From Tabrizicola thermarum (lineage in GTDB: Bacteria; Pseudomonadota; Alphaproteobacteria; Rhodobacterales; Rhodobacteraceae), in contig NZ_KZ984537.1 of assembly GCF_003574395.1 (NCBI RefSeq), positions 90,733 to 154,732 of the forward strand: a DNA stretch of 64,000 nucleotides, in the 5' to 3' direction. Made by a program: the position numbers and the translations under genes. This document shows, in pieces, positions 18,220 through 28,011 of the stretch. Numbering within the stretch: position 1 is the stretch's first letter; the number at the start of each line of letters is the position of its first letter. A model generated the notes under the pieces. It searched no databases. It saw nothing but the letters and a program-made list of their open reading frames with translations, and was not told the DNA's origin.

Positions 18220-19461
18220 TCACGCCGCCTGCGCCACCATCTGCCGTTCCCGGATCGGCAGGTGGACCAGCGCGCTGAACGCGCCCACGCCCACGCCGAT
18301 CCACCAGACCAACGTGTAATCGCCGTTCAGGTCATACATCCGACCACCCAGCCAGACCCCCAGGAACCCTCCGATCTGGTGGCTCAGGAAGACCACGCCG
18401 TATAGCGTGCCCATGTAGCGGATGCCATAGATATGCGCGACCAGGCCGCTGGTCAGCGGAACCGTGGCCAGCCACAGCGACCCCATCACCGCCGAGAAGA
18501 CCAGCACGCTGACCGGCGTGATCGGCAGCAGGATGAACAGCGCCGCCGCGATGGTCCGGCCCACATAGATCCCGAACAACAGGTATTTCTTCGTGTACCG
18601 CTTGCCCAGCCACCCCGCCGTCAAGGTCCCCGCGATGTTGAAGAGGCCAATCACCGCAATCGACACCGCCCCCAGCGCCGAGGTCGTGGTGACGCCGATG
18701 TTCGACAGCATGGACCCCGCGTCGATGGGCGAGCACAGCTCGGTCACGAAGGCCGGGAAATGCGCGGTGATGAAGGCCAGCTGATAGCCGCAGGAAAAGA
18801 AGCCCAGGAAGATCAGCGTGTAGGACGGGTCCTTGAAGGCCCGGATCAGCACGGTGCCCAGGCTTTCCTCCAGCTCCTGCTTCGTGGCCATCTGCGGGCT
18901 GCGCAGGAACGGCAGCGCGGCCAGCGTCGTCAGGATCACCATGGCGAAGATCAGGAACACCGTCTGCCAGCTGTAGCTCTGCAACAGCCACTCCGCCGTC
19001 GGAGCGCCGAAGACCTGCCCCGCCGATCCCGCCGCCGTCGCGATCCCCAGCGCCATCGACCGGTTCTCGGCGCTTGCCGCGCGCCCGACGATGGCCAGGA
19101 TAACCCCGAACCCGGTTCCGGCGATGCCGAAGCCGACCAGGATCGCCAGAAACTGATGCTGTCCCGGCGTCACCGCATGGGCCGAGAGCACCAGCCCCGC
19201 CGAATACAGGATCGCCCCGGTGACGATCGCCCGCCGGTCGCCGAACCGTTCCGCCATCGCCCCGAACAGCGGCTGGCCGATACCCCAGGCCAGGTTCTGG
19301 ATCGCGATGGCCAGAGAGAAATCCGCCCGCAGCCAGCCGAACTCGGTCGCGATCGGGATCTGGAACACCCCGAAACTGGCCCGGATCGCGAATGAGATCA
19401 TCAGGACCAGGCAACCGGCAATCAGGACGGGAGTGACGAGGGGGGCTTTTGCTGACTGCAT
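18220..19461 (-). CDS. MFS transporter, monocarboxylate/OFA-like
   Basis: A 413-residue twelve-helix carrier with the pattern of the oxalate/formate antiporter and monocarboxylate group: an N-terminal SFAIRASFGVFQIPIATEFG segment, AERFGDRRAIVTGA between helices 2 and 3, and a long central loop around residues 195-215 (QMATKQELEESLG). It is not part of an evident operon. Candidate substrates are small organic acids, by family only. The 344 nt upstream hold no recognised gene. Confidence 0.82.
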   Translation of the reverse strand: MQSAKAPLVTPVLIAGCLVLMISFAIRASFGVFQIPIATEFGWLRADFSLAIAIQNLAWGIGQPLFGAMAERFGDRRAIVTGAILYSAGLVLSAHAVTPGQHQFLAILVGFGIAGTGFGVILAIVGRAASAENRSMALGIATAAGSAGQVFGAPTAEWLLQSYSWQTVFLIFAMVILTTLAALPFLRSPQMATKQELEESLGTVLIRAFKDPSYTLIFLGFFSCGYQLAFITAHFPAFVTELCSPIDAGSMLSNIGVTTTSALGAVSIAVIGLFNIAGTLTAGWLGKRYTKKYLLFGIYVGRTIAAALFILLPITPVSVLVFSAVMGSLWLATVPLTSGLVAHIYGIRYMGTLYGVVFLSHQIGGFLGVWLGGRMYDLNGDYTLVWWIGVGVGAFSALVHLPIRERQMVAQAA

Positions 19462-19805
19462 CCTGCTGGCCTTTGCCGCTACCGGCGCGGACCCTGCGCC
19501 CGCACCCGTGCAGCGTCAACCGCGAACTTGTGACCGTTACACCGCGCCCGGCACGGGCCGGAAACTCCAGCGAATCAGCAGCAGCGCCCTTTGCGGTATC
19601 CCCGGCGAAGGCTTCGACACAAGGGCCGACCGACAAGCGGCAGAAGGCCCTCCTTGACCGGATTCCCTGCCTGGTGATCCGGCACGAGACGAGCCTTTCC
19701 CTCGGCTCGTCCCCACCTTGTCCTGACGGACTGCTTTGCCTGCGCCAGGCGTCTCGTCACAAGGACCCCGGCGAACAGAAGCCGCAGGCGCTCGACGCGC
19801 GGTCG
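19462..19805. other. Intergenic region without a recognised gene
   Basis: I see no convincing coding frame here. It contains one clear hairpin, GACGAGCC/GGCTCGTC at 19688-19711 with an 8-nt loop, which could end the ATPase transcript arriving from the right, although no T-tract follows. The promoter of the MFS gene should lie near 19465-19560 but no consensus is obvious. Confidence 0.5.
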
Positions 19806-20855
<1,050 letters not shown>

Positions 20856-20873
20856 GGGTTTTCCTCCCCCCGT

Positions 20874-21659
20874 TCAAACCTGTTCCGGAAAGCGCCAGCT
20901 TTCCGCTTCCGCTGCGATCTTCGCCGCGATGTCCTTGATCGTCGGGGCCTGCGCCCCCAGTGCGTCCAAAGTCGTGCGCGCCGTGGTCGATGTGACGGAC
21001 AGCGCGCCCATCACCCGCCCCTGACGCGAGAGAATCGGCACGGCGCAGCAGATGATTCCCGCCTCGTGCTCTTCCCGGTCCCAGGCATGGCCACGTTTCC
21101 GAATCGCCTCCAGCTCCTCCAGCAGCGCCTCGCGGCTGGCAAGCGTGTGGGGCGTGAAGCGGTAAAAGGACTGGCGGGCGAGCGCCGCCTCCAGCGCCTC
21201 GGGCGGCAGGAACGCGAGCATCGCCTTGCCCACCCCGGTGCAATAGGCCGGGCCGACCTTGCCGGCCTGGGCGAACATCTCGACAGGCCGGGCGGCGTTG
21301 CGCTTGTCCACATAGAGGACCTGGCCGAGATCAAGCTGGGCAAGGTGGATCGTCTCGCCGGTTTCGCGTGCCAGTTCATCAAGATAGGGCCGCGCTATGG
21401 GGGCGAGCGAGGATTGCGACCAGGCCGCGTGGGCCAGCCGGACAAGCCGGACGCCAAGCGCATAGGTCCCCGTATCTGGGTCCAGGATCAGCATCCCCTG
21501 ATGCGTCAGGGTCTGCAAAAGGCGGTAGAGTGTGGCCTTGGGGTAGGCCGATTGCGCCAGAAGGTCGGAAAAGCGCACCGGGCGGCCATGGCTGGCCACC
21601 ATGTCCAGGACATCCAGCGCCTTGCCCACCGTGCCGTCGGCATTTCCCTCTGCCCCCAT
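20874..21659 (-). CDS. IclR-family transcriptional regulator of the galactoside locus
   Basis: A 261-residue regulator: winged helix-turn-helix in the N-terminal third (GKALDVLDMVA... FSDLLAQSAYPKATLYRLLQ) and the IclR effector domain from about residue 80 to the end (GYxD-like YVDKRNAARPVEM, AYCTGVGKAMLAFLP, REEHEAGIICCAVPI). I chose ATG 21659 because a ggggagggg site precedes it. It is divergent from the sugar-uptake operon, with which it shares the intergenic operators. A sugar or sugar acid is the expected effector. Confidence 0.9.
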   Translation of the reverse strand: MGAEGNADGTVGKALDVLDMVASHGRPVRFSDLLAQSAYPKATLYRLLQTLTHQGMLILDPDTGTYALGVRLVRLAHAAWSQSSLAPIARPYLDELARETGETIHLAQLDLGQVLYVDKRNAARPVEMFAQAGKVGPAYCTGVGKAMLAFLPPEALEAALARQSFYRFTPHTLASREALLEELEAIRKRGHAWDREEHEAGIICCAVPILSRQGRVMGALSVTSTTARTTLDALGAQAPTIKDIAAKIAAEAESWRFPEQV

Positions 21660-21683
21660 CGTCCCCTCCCCGGAACGTCGTTG

Positions 21684-21748
21684 TTGACAGGATAGACGAT
21701 AGCCGACATAGTTTTCAATATTCAAGACTTAGTTTCAAATAGTGAAAC
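21684..21748 (+). promoter_or_regulatory. Promoter and IclR-type operator of the galactoside operon
   Basis: TTGACA (21684-21689) and CATAGT (21707-21712) are separated by 17 nt, a good sigma-70 pair. Downstream lies the inverted repeat GTTTCA-N5-TGAAAC (21732-21748), and TTTTCAATATTCAA (21712-21725) overlaps the start region. Their place downstream of the -10 suggests repression by the divergent IclR protein. Confidence 0.6.
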
Positions 21749-21764
21749 CGAACGGGAGGAAACC

Positions 21765-23018
21765 ATGGTTCACAAACTGACGGGCGCTGTGACGCTCGGG
21801 GCAGCGCTCATGCTGTCCACTTCGGCCTTCGCGCAGGACAAGCGCGTCGTCACCTGGAACGCGGACTACGACCCGATTCCGCTGGCCGCCGCCGAAGCCC
21901 TGATCGCCGATTTCGAGGCCGCGAACCCCGACATCGACGTTCAGATGACCAACTTCGACCACGAAGCCTACAAGAACGCGATCCGCAACTTCCTGACCGC
22001 GAACCCGCCCGACCTGGCCAACTGGTATGCGGCCAACCGGATGCGGCCGTTCGTGGAAGCCGGGCTGTTTGCCGACATCTCGGACGTGTGGGAACAGAAC
22101 GGGCTGAAGGACTCGCTGTCGTCCTCGGTGCTGTCGTCCACCATCGACGGCAAGCAGTATGCGATCCCCTACACCTACTATCAGTGGGGCATCTACTACA
22201 ACCGTGACGCCTACAAGGCGGCGGGGGTCGAGGTGCCGGGGCCGGAAGGCGTGACCTGGGATCAGTTCCTGGCCAACTGCGAGAAGTTCAAGGCCGCAGG
22301 CATCGACTGCGTGACCACGGGCTCGTCGGCGCTGTGGCCGGTGGCAGGGATCTTCGACTACATCTCGATGCGCACCAACGGCTACCAGTTCCACAGCGAT
22401 CTGGCGGCGGGCAAGATCAGCTGGACCTCGCCGGAAGTGGCGGCGGTGTTCGACAACTTCGGCAAGCTGCAACCCTACGTCACCGCGAACCACGCCGCGA
22501 TCGACTGGCAGGATGCGGCGGCGCTTCTGGTGCAGGGGAAGGCTGCGAACTACGTGATGGGCAACTTCGCCGTCGGCGTCTTCAAGGAAGGCGGGATGAC
22601 GAACGACAACCTGGGCTTCATGGTGTTCCCGGAGATCACCTCCGGCATCCCGCGGGCCGAGGAAGCGCCGACCGACACGATCCACCTGACTTCGGGCGCG
22701 AAGAACCCCGAGGATGCGAAGAAGTTCCTGGCCTACATGGCCAGCGCCGAAGCGCAGTCCAAGTGGAACACCGCCGTGGGCCAGCTGCCGACCAACAAGA
22801 ACGCGACCGTTCCGGCGGATGACCCGTTCCTGGTGGCCGGGTTCGAGGCGCTGTCCACCGCGACGGGCGGCATCGCCCAGTTCTGGGACCGCGACGCGGA
22901 TGCCGAATATGCCAAGGTCGGCATGGAAGGCTTCCAGCAGTTCCTGGTGCAGCCCGACCAGCGCGAGGCGATCCTGGCGCGGCTGGAGCAGGCCCGTCTG
23001 CGCCTCTATCCGCAGTGA
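21765..23018 (+). CDS. Sugar ABC transporter substrate-binding protein
   Basis: A 417-residue periplasmic binding protein (family 1 extracellular solute-binding, MalE/UgpB-like) with a signal peptide ending STSAFAQ. Typical features are the start of the mature chain VVTWNADYDP, FEAANPDIDV, the central YAIPYTYYQWGIYYNRDAYK hinge region, and the IPTNK-like QLPTNKNATVP near residue 345. A gggagga site lies before the ATG. It is the first gene after the IclR-type operators. The downstream genes point to a galactoside or galactose as ligand. Confidence 0.92.
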   Translation: MVHKLTGAVTLGAALMLSTSAFAQDKRVVTWNADYDPIPLAAAEALIADFEAANPDIDVQMTNFDHEAYKNAIRNFLTANPPDLANWYAANRMRPFVEAGLFADISDVWEQNGLKDSLSSSVLSSTIDGKQYAIPYTYYQWGIYYNRDAYKAAGVEVPGPEGVTWDQFLANCEKFKAAGIDCVTTGSSALWPVAGIFDYISMRTNGYQFHSDLAAGKISWTSPEVAAVFDNFGKLQPYVTANHAAIDWQDAAALLVQGKAANYVMGNFAVGVFKEGGMTNDNLGFMVFPEITSGIPRAEEAPTDTIHLTSGAKNPEDAKKFLAYMASAEAQSKWNTAVGQLPTNKNATVPADDPFLVAGFEALSTATGGIAQFWDRDADAEYAKVGMEGFQQFLVQPDQREAILARLEQARLRLYPQ

Positions 23019-23026
23019 TCTGACGT

Positions 23027-23056
23027 GGCGCCCTCCGTTCGCGGGGGGCGCCTTTT
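23027..23056 (+). terminator. Hairpin between binding-protein and permease genes
   Basis: Arms GGCGCCCTCCG (23027-23037) and CGGGGGGCGCC (23042-23052) with a TTCG loop and one G-U pair, followed by TTTT. Such intra-operon hairpins commonly stabilise the binding-protein message and reduce read-through to the permeases. Confidence 0.8.
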
Positions 23057-23074
23057 CGTTTTCCGGGGGGAGAC

Positions 23075-23992
23075 ATGGCAGAGGCAGCTTCGACACGACG
23101 GCGCTGGACGCAAAGAACGGTTGCCCCTTGGCTGTTCCTGGCCCCGGGGCTGGCGATGTTCACGGTCTATGTGCTGTGGCCCATCGTCGAAAGCGTGACG
23201 CTGTCGTTCTACGACTGGAACGGGCTTTACGACCGGGACGGCAACTTCACCGGCCGCTTCGTCGGCATGGGGAACTACCGGGAACTGATGAGCGACCCGG
23301 CCTTCACCACCAGCCTGTGGAACAACCTGAAATGGCTGGTCCTTTACATGCTGGCGCTGCCCGCGGGGCTGTTCATCGCGATCTTCCTGAACCAGACCGT
23401 CCGGGGCATCCGTCTTTACAAGTCCCTGTTCTTCTTTCCCTTCGTCATCAGCCAGGTTGTCGTCGGCCTGATCTTCAGCTGGTTCTACGCGCCGAACTTC
23501 GGGCTGTTCTACAAGCTGATCGAATCCATCACCGGGCAGGGGGTTGCCGTCCTTGCCGACCCGGACCTTGTGACCTACGGCATCATCGCCGCAGGCCTCT
23601 GGCCGCAGATCGCCTATGTGATGATCCTCTACCTGACCGGCCTGAACAACGTCGCCCCCGACCAGATCGAGGCGGCACGGCTGGACGGGGCCAAGGGCTG
23701 GCGGATGCTTTGGTATGTGGTGCTGCCGCAGCTTCGGCCCGCCACCTTCATCGCAGTGATCGTCACGGTGATCGGCGCGCTGCGGTCCTTCGACCTGGTG
23801 TCGATCATGACGAACGGCGGGCCGTTCGGGTCGTCCCGTGTGCTGTCCTACTACATGTTCGAGATGGCGCTCGGCGAATACGGCTTCCGCATGGGCTATG
23901 GCGCGGCGATTGCCGTCGTCCTGTTCCTCATCATGATGGTCTTCATCTCGGGCTTCATCTGGAAGATGTGGCGCGACGAGAGGGAGCGCTGA
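23075..23992 (+). CDS. Sugar ABC transporter permease (UgpA/MalF type)
   Basis: A 305-residue permease with six predicted helices; the first is preceded by a basic N-terminus (TRRRWTQRT). The cytoplasmic EAA loop is visible as IEAARLDGAKGWRMLWYVVL (about residues 203-222), which contacts the ATPase. A gggggagac site precedes the ATG. Its stop is one base before the start of the second permease. It forms the heterodimeric pore with the next gene product. Confidence 0.92.
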   Translation: MAEAASTRRRWTQRTVAPWLFLAPGLAMFTVYVLWPIVESVTLSFYDWNGLYDRDGNFTGRFVGMGNYRELMSDPAFTTSLWNNLKWLVLYMLALPAGLFIAIFLNQTVRGIRLYKSLFFFPFVISQVVVGLIFSWFYAPNFGLFYKLIESITGQGVAVLADPDLVTYGIIAAGLWPQIAYVMILYLTGLNNVAPDQIEAARLDGAKGWRMLWYVVLPQLRPATFIAVIVTVIGALRSFDLVSIMTNGGPFGSSRVLSYYMFEMALGEYGFRMGYGAAIAVVLFLIMMVFISGFIWKMWRDERER

Positions 23993-23993
23993 G

Positions 23994-24839
23994 ATGTTTC
24001 CGCGTCCGATCCAGAAATCCTCGCCCGTCGCGCAGTGGGTCTACACCATCGCCCTGCCCGTGGCGCTGATCCTGTGGCTGTTCCCGCTTCTCGGTGTCGC
24101 CCTCACCTCGCTGCGGCCGGCCTCGGACCTGGCGCAGGGGAACTACTTCGGGATGCCCTCCGGCATCGCGTGGGAGAACTACGTCTTCATCTTCACCCAG
24201 ACGCCCATCGGCCAGTACATGGTGAACTCGCTGTGGGTGACGATCCCCACGGTGATCGGCGCGGTCAGCCTGTCGCTGATGACCGGGTTCGCGCTGGCGG
24301 TCTACGGGTTCCGGGCGAACATCCTGGTGTTCTTCATGTTCGTGGCGGGGAACTTCGTGCCGTTCCAGATCCTGATGGTCCCGGTCCGCGACATGACGCT
24401 GAATTTGGGCATGTACAACACCTGGTACGGTTTGGCGCTGTTCCACATCGCGTTCCAGACCGGGTTCTGCACGCTCTTCATGCGCAACTTCATCAAGGCC
24501 CTGCCCTTCGAACTGATCGAGGCCGCCCGGGTGGAAGGCGTCAGCGAATGGCGTATCTTCTGGTTCATCGTCCTGCCCCTGATGCGGCCTGCCATCGCGG
24601 CGCTGTCGGTGCTGGTCTTCACCTTCATCTGGAACGATTTCTTCTGGGCCACGGTGCTGACGCAGGGCGTGGAAAGCCAGCCGATCACCGCGGGGCTGTC
24701 CAGCCTCAACGGCCAGTGGATCGCGCAATGGCATCTGGTCAGCGCCGGATCGATCCTGGCCGCCCTGCCGCCTGTCGCGATGTTCTTCCTGATGCAGAAG
24801 CATTTCATCGCCGGCCTGACGCTGGGGGCGGTGAAATGA
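23994..24839 (+). CDS. Sugar ABC transporter permease (UgpE/MalG type)
   Basis: A 281-residue second permease with six helices and the EAA loop IEAARVEGVSEWRIFWFIVL (about residues 177-196). The C-terminus KHFIAGLTLGAVK is the classical end of MalG-type permeases (F..GLT.GAVK). It starts almost directly after the first permease. Together with the binding protein and the divergent ATPase it completes an importer. Confidence 0.93.
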   Translation: MFPRPIQKSSPVAQWVYTIALPVALILWLFPLLGVALTSLRPASDLAQGNYFGMPSGIAWENYVFIFTQTPIGQYMVNSLWVTIPTVIGAVSLSLMTGFALAVYGFRANILVFFMFVAGNFVPFQILMVPVRDMTLNLGMYNTWYGLALFHIAFQTGFCTLFMRNFIKALPFELIEAARVEGVSEWRIFWFIVLPLMRPAIAALSVLVFTFIWNDFFWATVLTQGVESQPITAGLSSLNGQWIAQWHLVSAGSILAALPPVAMFFLMQKHFIAGLTLGAVK

Positions 24840-24912
24840 GCGCCAGACCCTGGCCTTCGCCCTTGCCCCCCGCCAAGGTCGCGCGGGATAGCGCAGGAGC
24901 GGGACGACAGCC

Positions 24913-25668
24913 ATGATCTTCGAGGACCTGAAGGGACAATCCGTCTTCATCACCGGCGGCGGGTCGGGCATCGGCGCGGCCCTGACCGAGGCCTTCCTGC
25001 GCCAGGGCGCCAAGGTGGCCTTCTGCCAGCGGTCGGACGCGACGCCGTTCTGCGACGCGATGGAGGCCGCCACCGGCAACCGGCCCCTGTTCCTGCCCTG
25101 CGACATCTCTGTCACCGACCAGTTGCAACTGACGCTGGCGACGGCCGCAAAGGTGCACGGGGACATCACCGTCCTGGTGAACAATGCCGCGAACGACCAG
25201 CGGCACGAGACGCTGAAAACCGATCAGGCCTTCTGGGACTGGTCGATGGCGGTGAACCTGCGGTCGTATTTCTTTGCCTGCCAGTCGGTGATTCCGGGGA
25301 TGAAGGCGGCGGGCAGCGGGTCGATCATCAACTTCTCCTCGATCAGCTTCATGATGGCCGACAAGGGCTATGCCGCCTACATCACCGCCAATGCCGGGAT
25401 CGTCGGGCTGACCCGGACCCTGGCGCGCGAGTTCGGCCCCGATCGCATCCGCGTCAACGCCATCGCGCCCGGCTGGGTGCTGACCGAACGGCAGAAAGAG
25501 CTTTGGGTCACGCCCGAGGCCCTGTCCGCCCATCTGGCCCGCCAGTGTCTGCCCGATCCGATCCAGCCCGAGGACATGGCGGGCGCGGTCCTGTTCCTGG
25601 CCTCGAACGCCTCGCGCATGATGACCTCGCAGACCCTGGTGCTGGACGGAGGGTTCATCTCGTCATGA
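24913..25668 (+). CDS. SDR-family sugar 1-dehydrogenase candidate
   Basis: A 251-residue short-chain dehydrogenase: TGGGSGIGA (residues 14-22) binds NAD(P), NNAAN (90-94) is the structural Asn motif, and the active-site Ser (about 143) and Tyr156 are present. The usual YxxxK reads YITAN, so residue 160 is Asn instead of the catalytic Lys. The C-terminal APGWVLTERQKELW and CLPDPIQPEDMA resemble xylose/galactose 1-dehydrogenases of the Caulobacter XylB group. In this operon it would oxidise D-galactose to galactonolactone, which is inference. Its stop overlaps the dgoK start by ATGA. Confidence 0.75.
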   Translation: MIFEDLKGQSVFITGGGSGIGAALTEAFLRQGAKVAFCQRSDATPFCDAMEAATGNRPLFLPCDISVTDQLQLTLATAAKVHGDITVLVNNAANDQRHETLKTDQAFWDWSMAVNLRSYFFACQSVIPGMKAAGSGSIINFSSISFMMADKGYAAYITANAGIVGLTRTLAREFGPDRIRVNAIAPGWVLTERQKELWVTPEALSAHLARQCLPDPIQPEDMAGAVLFLASNASRMMTSQTLVLDGGFISS

Positions 25669-26576
25669 CCGAAACCGAGACGCCCGACTGGATCGCCGTC
25701 GACTGGGGCACGTCGAACCTGCGCGCCTTTGCCATGTCGGCGGATGGGCGTGTGCTGGCCGAGGCGTCGTCGGACGACGGCATGGGGAAACTGACGCGCG
25801 ACGGATTCGAGCCCGCTCTGCTGCGCCTGATCGGCCTCTGGCTGGAGGGCCGGCCGCCGGTCATCGCCTGCGGCATGGTGGGCAGCCGTCAGGGCTGGTG
25901 CGAGGCGCCCTATCGGGCCGTGCCCTGCACTCCGCTTGATCCGGCCGCGCTGGTCATGGCGCCGACGACCGATCCGCGGCTGCGGGTCAGCATCGCGCCG
26001 GGGCTGAAGCAGATCCAGCCCGCCGACGTAATGCGCGGCGAGGAAACCCAGATTGCCGGGGCGCTGCACCTGATGCCGGGCTATGACGGTGTGCTGTGCC
26101 TGCCCGGAACCCATTCCAAATGGGTGCACATCAGCGCGGGCGAGGTGGTCAGTTTCCAGACCTTCATGACCGGCGAGATGTTCGCGCTGCTGTCCGAATC
26201 CTCGGTCCTGCGGCATGGAATGCAGGGTGGGGGCTGGGACGATGCGGCCTTCGATGGGGCCGTGGCAGATGCGTTGTCGCGGCCGGAACGGCTGGGCGCG
26301 CGGCTGTTCTCCCTGCGTGCCGAGGGGCTGATCGCGGGGCTGTCGGCGGCGGCAGCGCGGGCACGGCTGTCGGGCCTTCTGATCGGGACGGAACTCGCGG
26401 CAGCCCGGCCCTACTGGCTGGGCCAGCGCGTGACGCTGATCGGGGCCGAGACCCTGTCGGCGGCCTATGCCCGCGCGCTGGCGGCGCAGGGCGTGGCCGC
26501 ACAGCGCCTGCCCGCCACCGACTGCACTCTGGCCGGGCTTGCCTCGCTGATCCGGCAGACCGAGAGGACCAGATGA
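25665..26576 (+). CDS. dgoK: 2-dehydro-3-deoxygalactonokinase
   Basis: A 303-residue sugar-acid kinase that phosphorylates 2-dehydro-3-deoxygalactonate (KDGal) at C6. It starts with the ASKHA-like phosphate motif [11 protein letters not shown] (about residues 12-22) and has [21 protein letters not shown] and LPGTHSKWV, all typical of DgoK. The length matches the family. The start is fixed by ATGA overlap with the SDR stop, and its own stop overlaps dgoA by ATGA. It is in a galactose (De Ley-Doudoroff) context. Confidence 0.92.
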   Translation: MTETETPDWIAVDWGTSNLRAFAMSADGRVLAEASSDDGMGKLTRDGFEPALLRLIGLWLEGRPPVIACGMVGSRQGWCEAPYRAVPCTPLDPAALVMAPTTDPRLRVSIAPGLKQIQPADVMRGEETQIAGALHLMPGYDGVLCLPGTHSKWVHISAGEVVSFQTFMTGEMFALLSESSVLRHGMQGGGWDDAAFDGAVADALSRPERLGARLFSLRAEGLIAGLSAAAARARLSGLLIGTELAAARPYWLGQRVTLIGAETLSAAYARALAAQGVAAQRLPATDCTLAGLASLIRQTERTR

Positions 26577-27178
26577 CCCATCGCAACCTGATCGCCATCC
26601 TGCGCGGGATTACCCCGCCCGAGGCCGCCGACGCCGCGCGCGCTCTGGTCGCGGCCGGGATCACCCGGATCGAGGTGCCGTTGAACTCGCCCGATCCGTT
26701 CGCGTCCATCGCGGCGATGGTGGCCGCCGTGCCGGGGGCCGAGATCGGCGCGGGGACGGTGCTGACGGTCGAGGAGGTCGCCCGTGTCAAGGCGGCGGGG
26801 GGGACGCTCGTGGTGTCTCCGAACGCGGATGTCGAGGTGATCCGGGCGACGGTGGCGGCGGGCATGGCCTCCTGGCCGGGGGTGATGACGCCGACCGAGT
26901 GTTTCGCGGCGATCAGGGCGGGGGCCACGGGGCTGAAGCTGTTCCCCGGCAGTCTGATCGGGCCCGAAGGTCTGAAGGCGATCCGCGCAGTGCTGCCGAA
27001 GGACCTGCCGGTCTATGCCGTGGGCGGGGCGGGGCCGGCGAACTTTGCCGACTGGGCGAAGGCGGGGGCGCAGGGGTTCGGGATCGGGACGGCGCTTTAT
27101 ACGCCGGGCCTGTCCACCGCCGAGATCGCCTCACGCGCCAAGGCCATCGTCGCGGCCTATGACGAGGTCTTCGCATGA
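26573..27178 (+). CDS. dgoA: 2-dehydro-3-deoxy-6-phosphogalactonate aldolase
   Basis: A 201-residue class I aldolase of the KDPG/KDPGal family that splits KDPGal into pyruvate and glyceraldehyde 3-phosphate. The catalytic Glu region is [11 protein letters not shown] (about 35-45), GAGTVLT follows, and the Schiff-base Lys is in [11 protein letters not shown] (about residue 122). The PLNSP variant is typical of DgoA rather than Eda (which usually has TLRTP). It overlaps neighbours by ATGA at both ends. Confidence 0.93.
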   Translation: MTHRNLIAILRGITPPEAADAARALVAAGITRIEVPLNSPDPFASIAAMVAAVPGAEIGAGTVLTVEEVARVKAAGGTLVVSPNADVEVIRATVAAGMASWPGVMTPTECFAAIRAGATGLKLFPGSLIGPEGLKAIRAVLPKDLPVYAVGGAGPANFADWAKAGAQGFGIGTALYTPGLSTAEIASRAKAIVAAYDEVFA

Positions 27179-28011
27179 TCTTCGATGCACGCCCGTGCGA
27201 ATTGGGCGAGGGGCCGCTCTGGCACCCGGTTCGTGAACAACTGTTCTGGTTCGACATCCTGAACCGGACTCTTCATTCGCAATCCCGGTCCTGGACCTTC
27301 GCGGACTATGTCTCTGCGGCGGGCTGGATCAGTGCGGACGAGCTGCTGGTGGCCTGCGAGACCGGTCTCTTCCGGCTGAACCTGTCCTCTGGCGAGCGGT
27401 CCCCGGTGGCAAAGGCTGGCACGCCGGACACCCGGTCGAACGATGGCCGCGCGGATCGGCAGGGCGGGTTCTGGTTCGGGACGATGGGGAAAAGGGCCCA
27501 GAAGGGCGCAGGCGCGATCTGGCGCTGGTATCGGGGCGAGCTGCGCCAGCTGTTTCCCGGCATCACCATCCCGAACGCGATCTGCTTCACGCCGGACGGC
27601 CGGGCCGCGCATTTCGCCGATACGGCGACGGGCAAGGTGATGAAGGTCGCGCTGGACGCGGCGGGCTGGCCGGTGGGTGAGCCCGAGGTCTGGCTGGATC
27701 TGGAGCGCGCAGGGCTGAACCCGGACGGCGCGGTGATCGACGCCGAGGGGCGGTTCTGGAACGCGCAATGGGGCGCCGGGCGCGTGGCATGCTACGCGCC
27801 GGACGGGGCGTTTCTCAGCGCCATCGAGACGCCGGGCGCGCCGCAATCGTCCTGCCCGGCCTTCGGCGGACCGGACCTCTCGACGCTCTACGTCACCACC
27901 GCCCTGGAACACATGGACGCCAAGGCGCGGGTGCGGCACCCGGCCTCCGGCCAGCTTTTCGCCTTCCCCGGCGCGGGGAAAGGCCTTCCAGAACCGCAGG
28001 TCACCCTATGA
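27175..28011 (+). CDS. SMP-30/gluconolactonase-family lactonase
   Basis: A 278-residue six-bladed beta-propeller lactonase. It starts with the family signature [18 protein letters not shown] (metal-binding Glu near residue 12), has the [18 protein letters not shown] segment with metal-binding Asn/Asp (about 86-103), and [10 protein letters not shown] and [19 protein letters not shown] later. It would hydrolyse galactono-lactone to galactonate in this operon. Similar proteins act on gluconolactone and arabinonolactone, so exact specificity is open. It overlaps dgoA and the GH42 gene by ATGA. Confidence 0.88.
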   Translation: MIFDARPCELGEGPLWHPVREQLFWFDILNRTLHSQSRSWTFADYVSAAGWISADELLVACETGLFRLNLSSGERSPVAKAGTPDTRSNDGRADRQGGFWFGTMGKRAQKGAGAIWRWYRGELRQLFPGITIPNAICFTPDGRAAHFADTATGKVMKVALDAAGWPVGEPEVWLDLERAGLNPDGAVIDAEGRFWNAQWGAGRVACYAPDGAFLSAIETPGAPQSSCPAFGGPDLSTLYVTTALEHMDAKARVRHPASGQLFAFPGAGKGLPEPQVTL

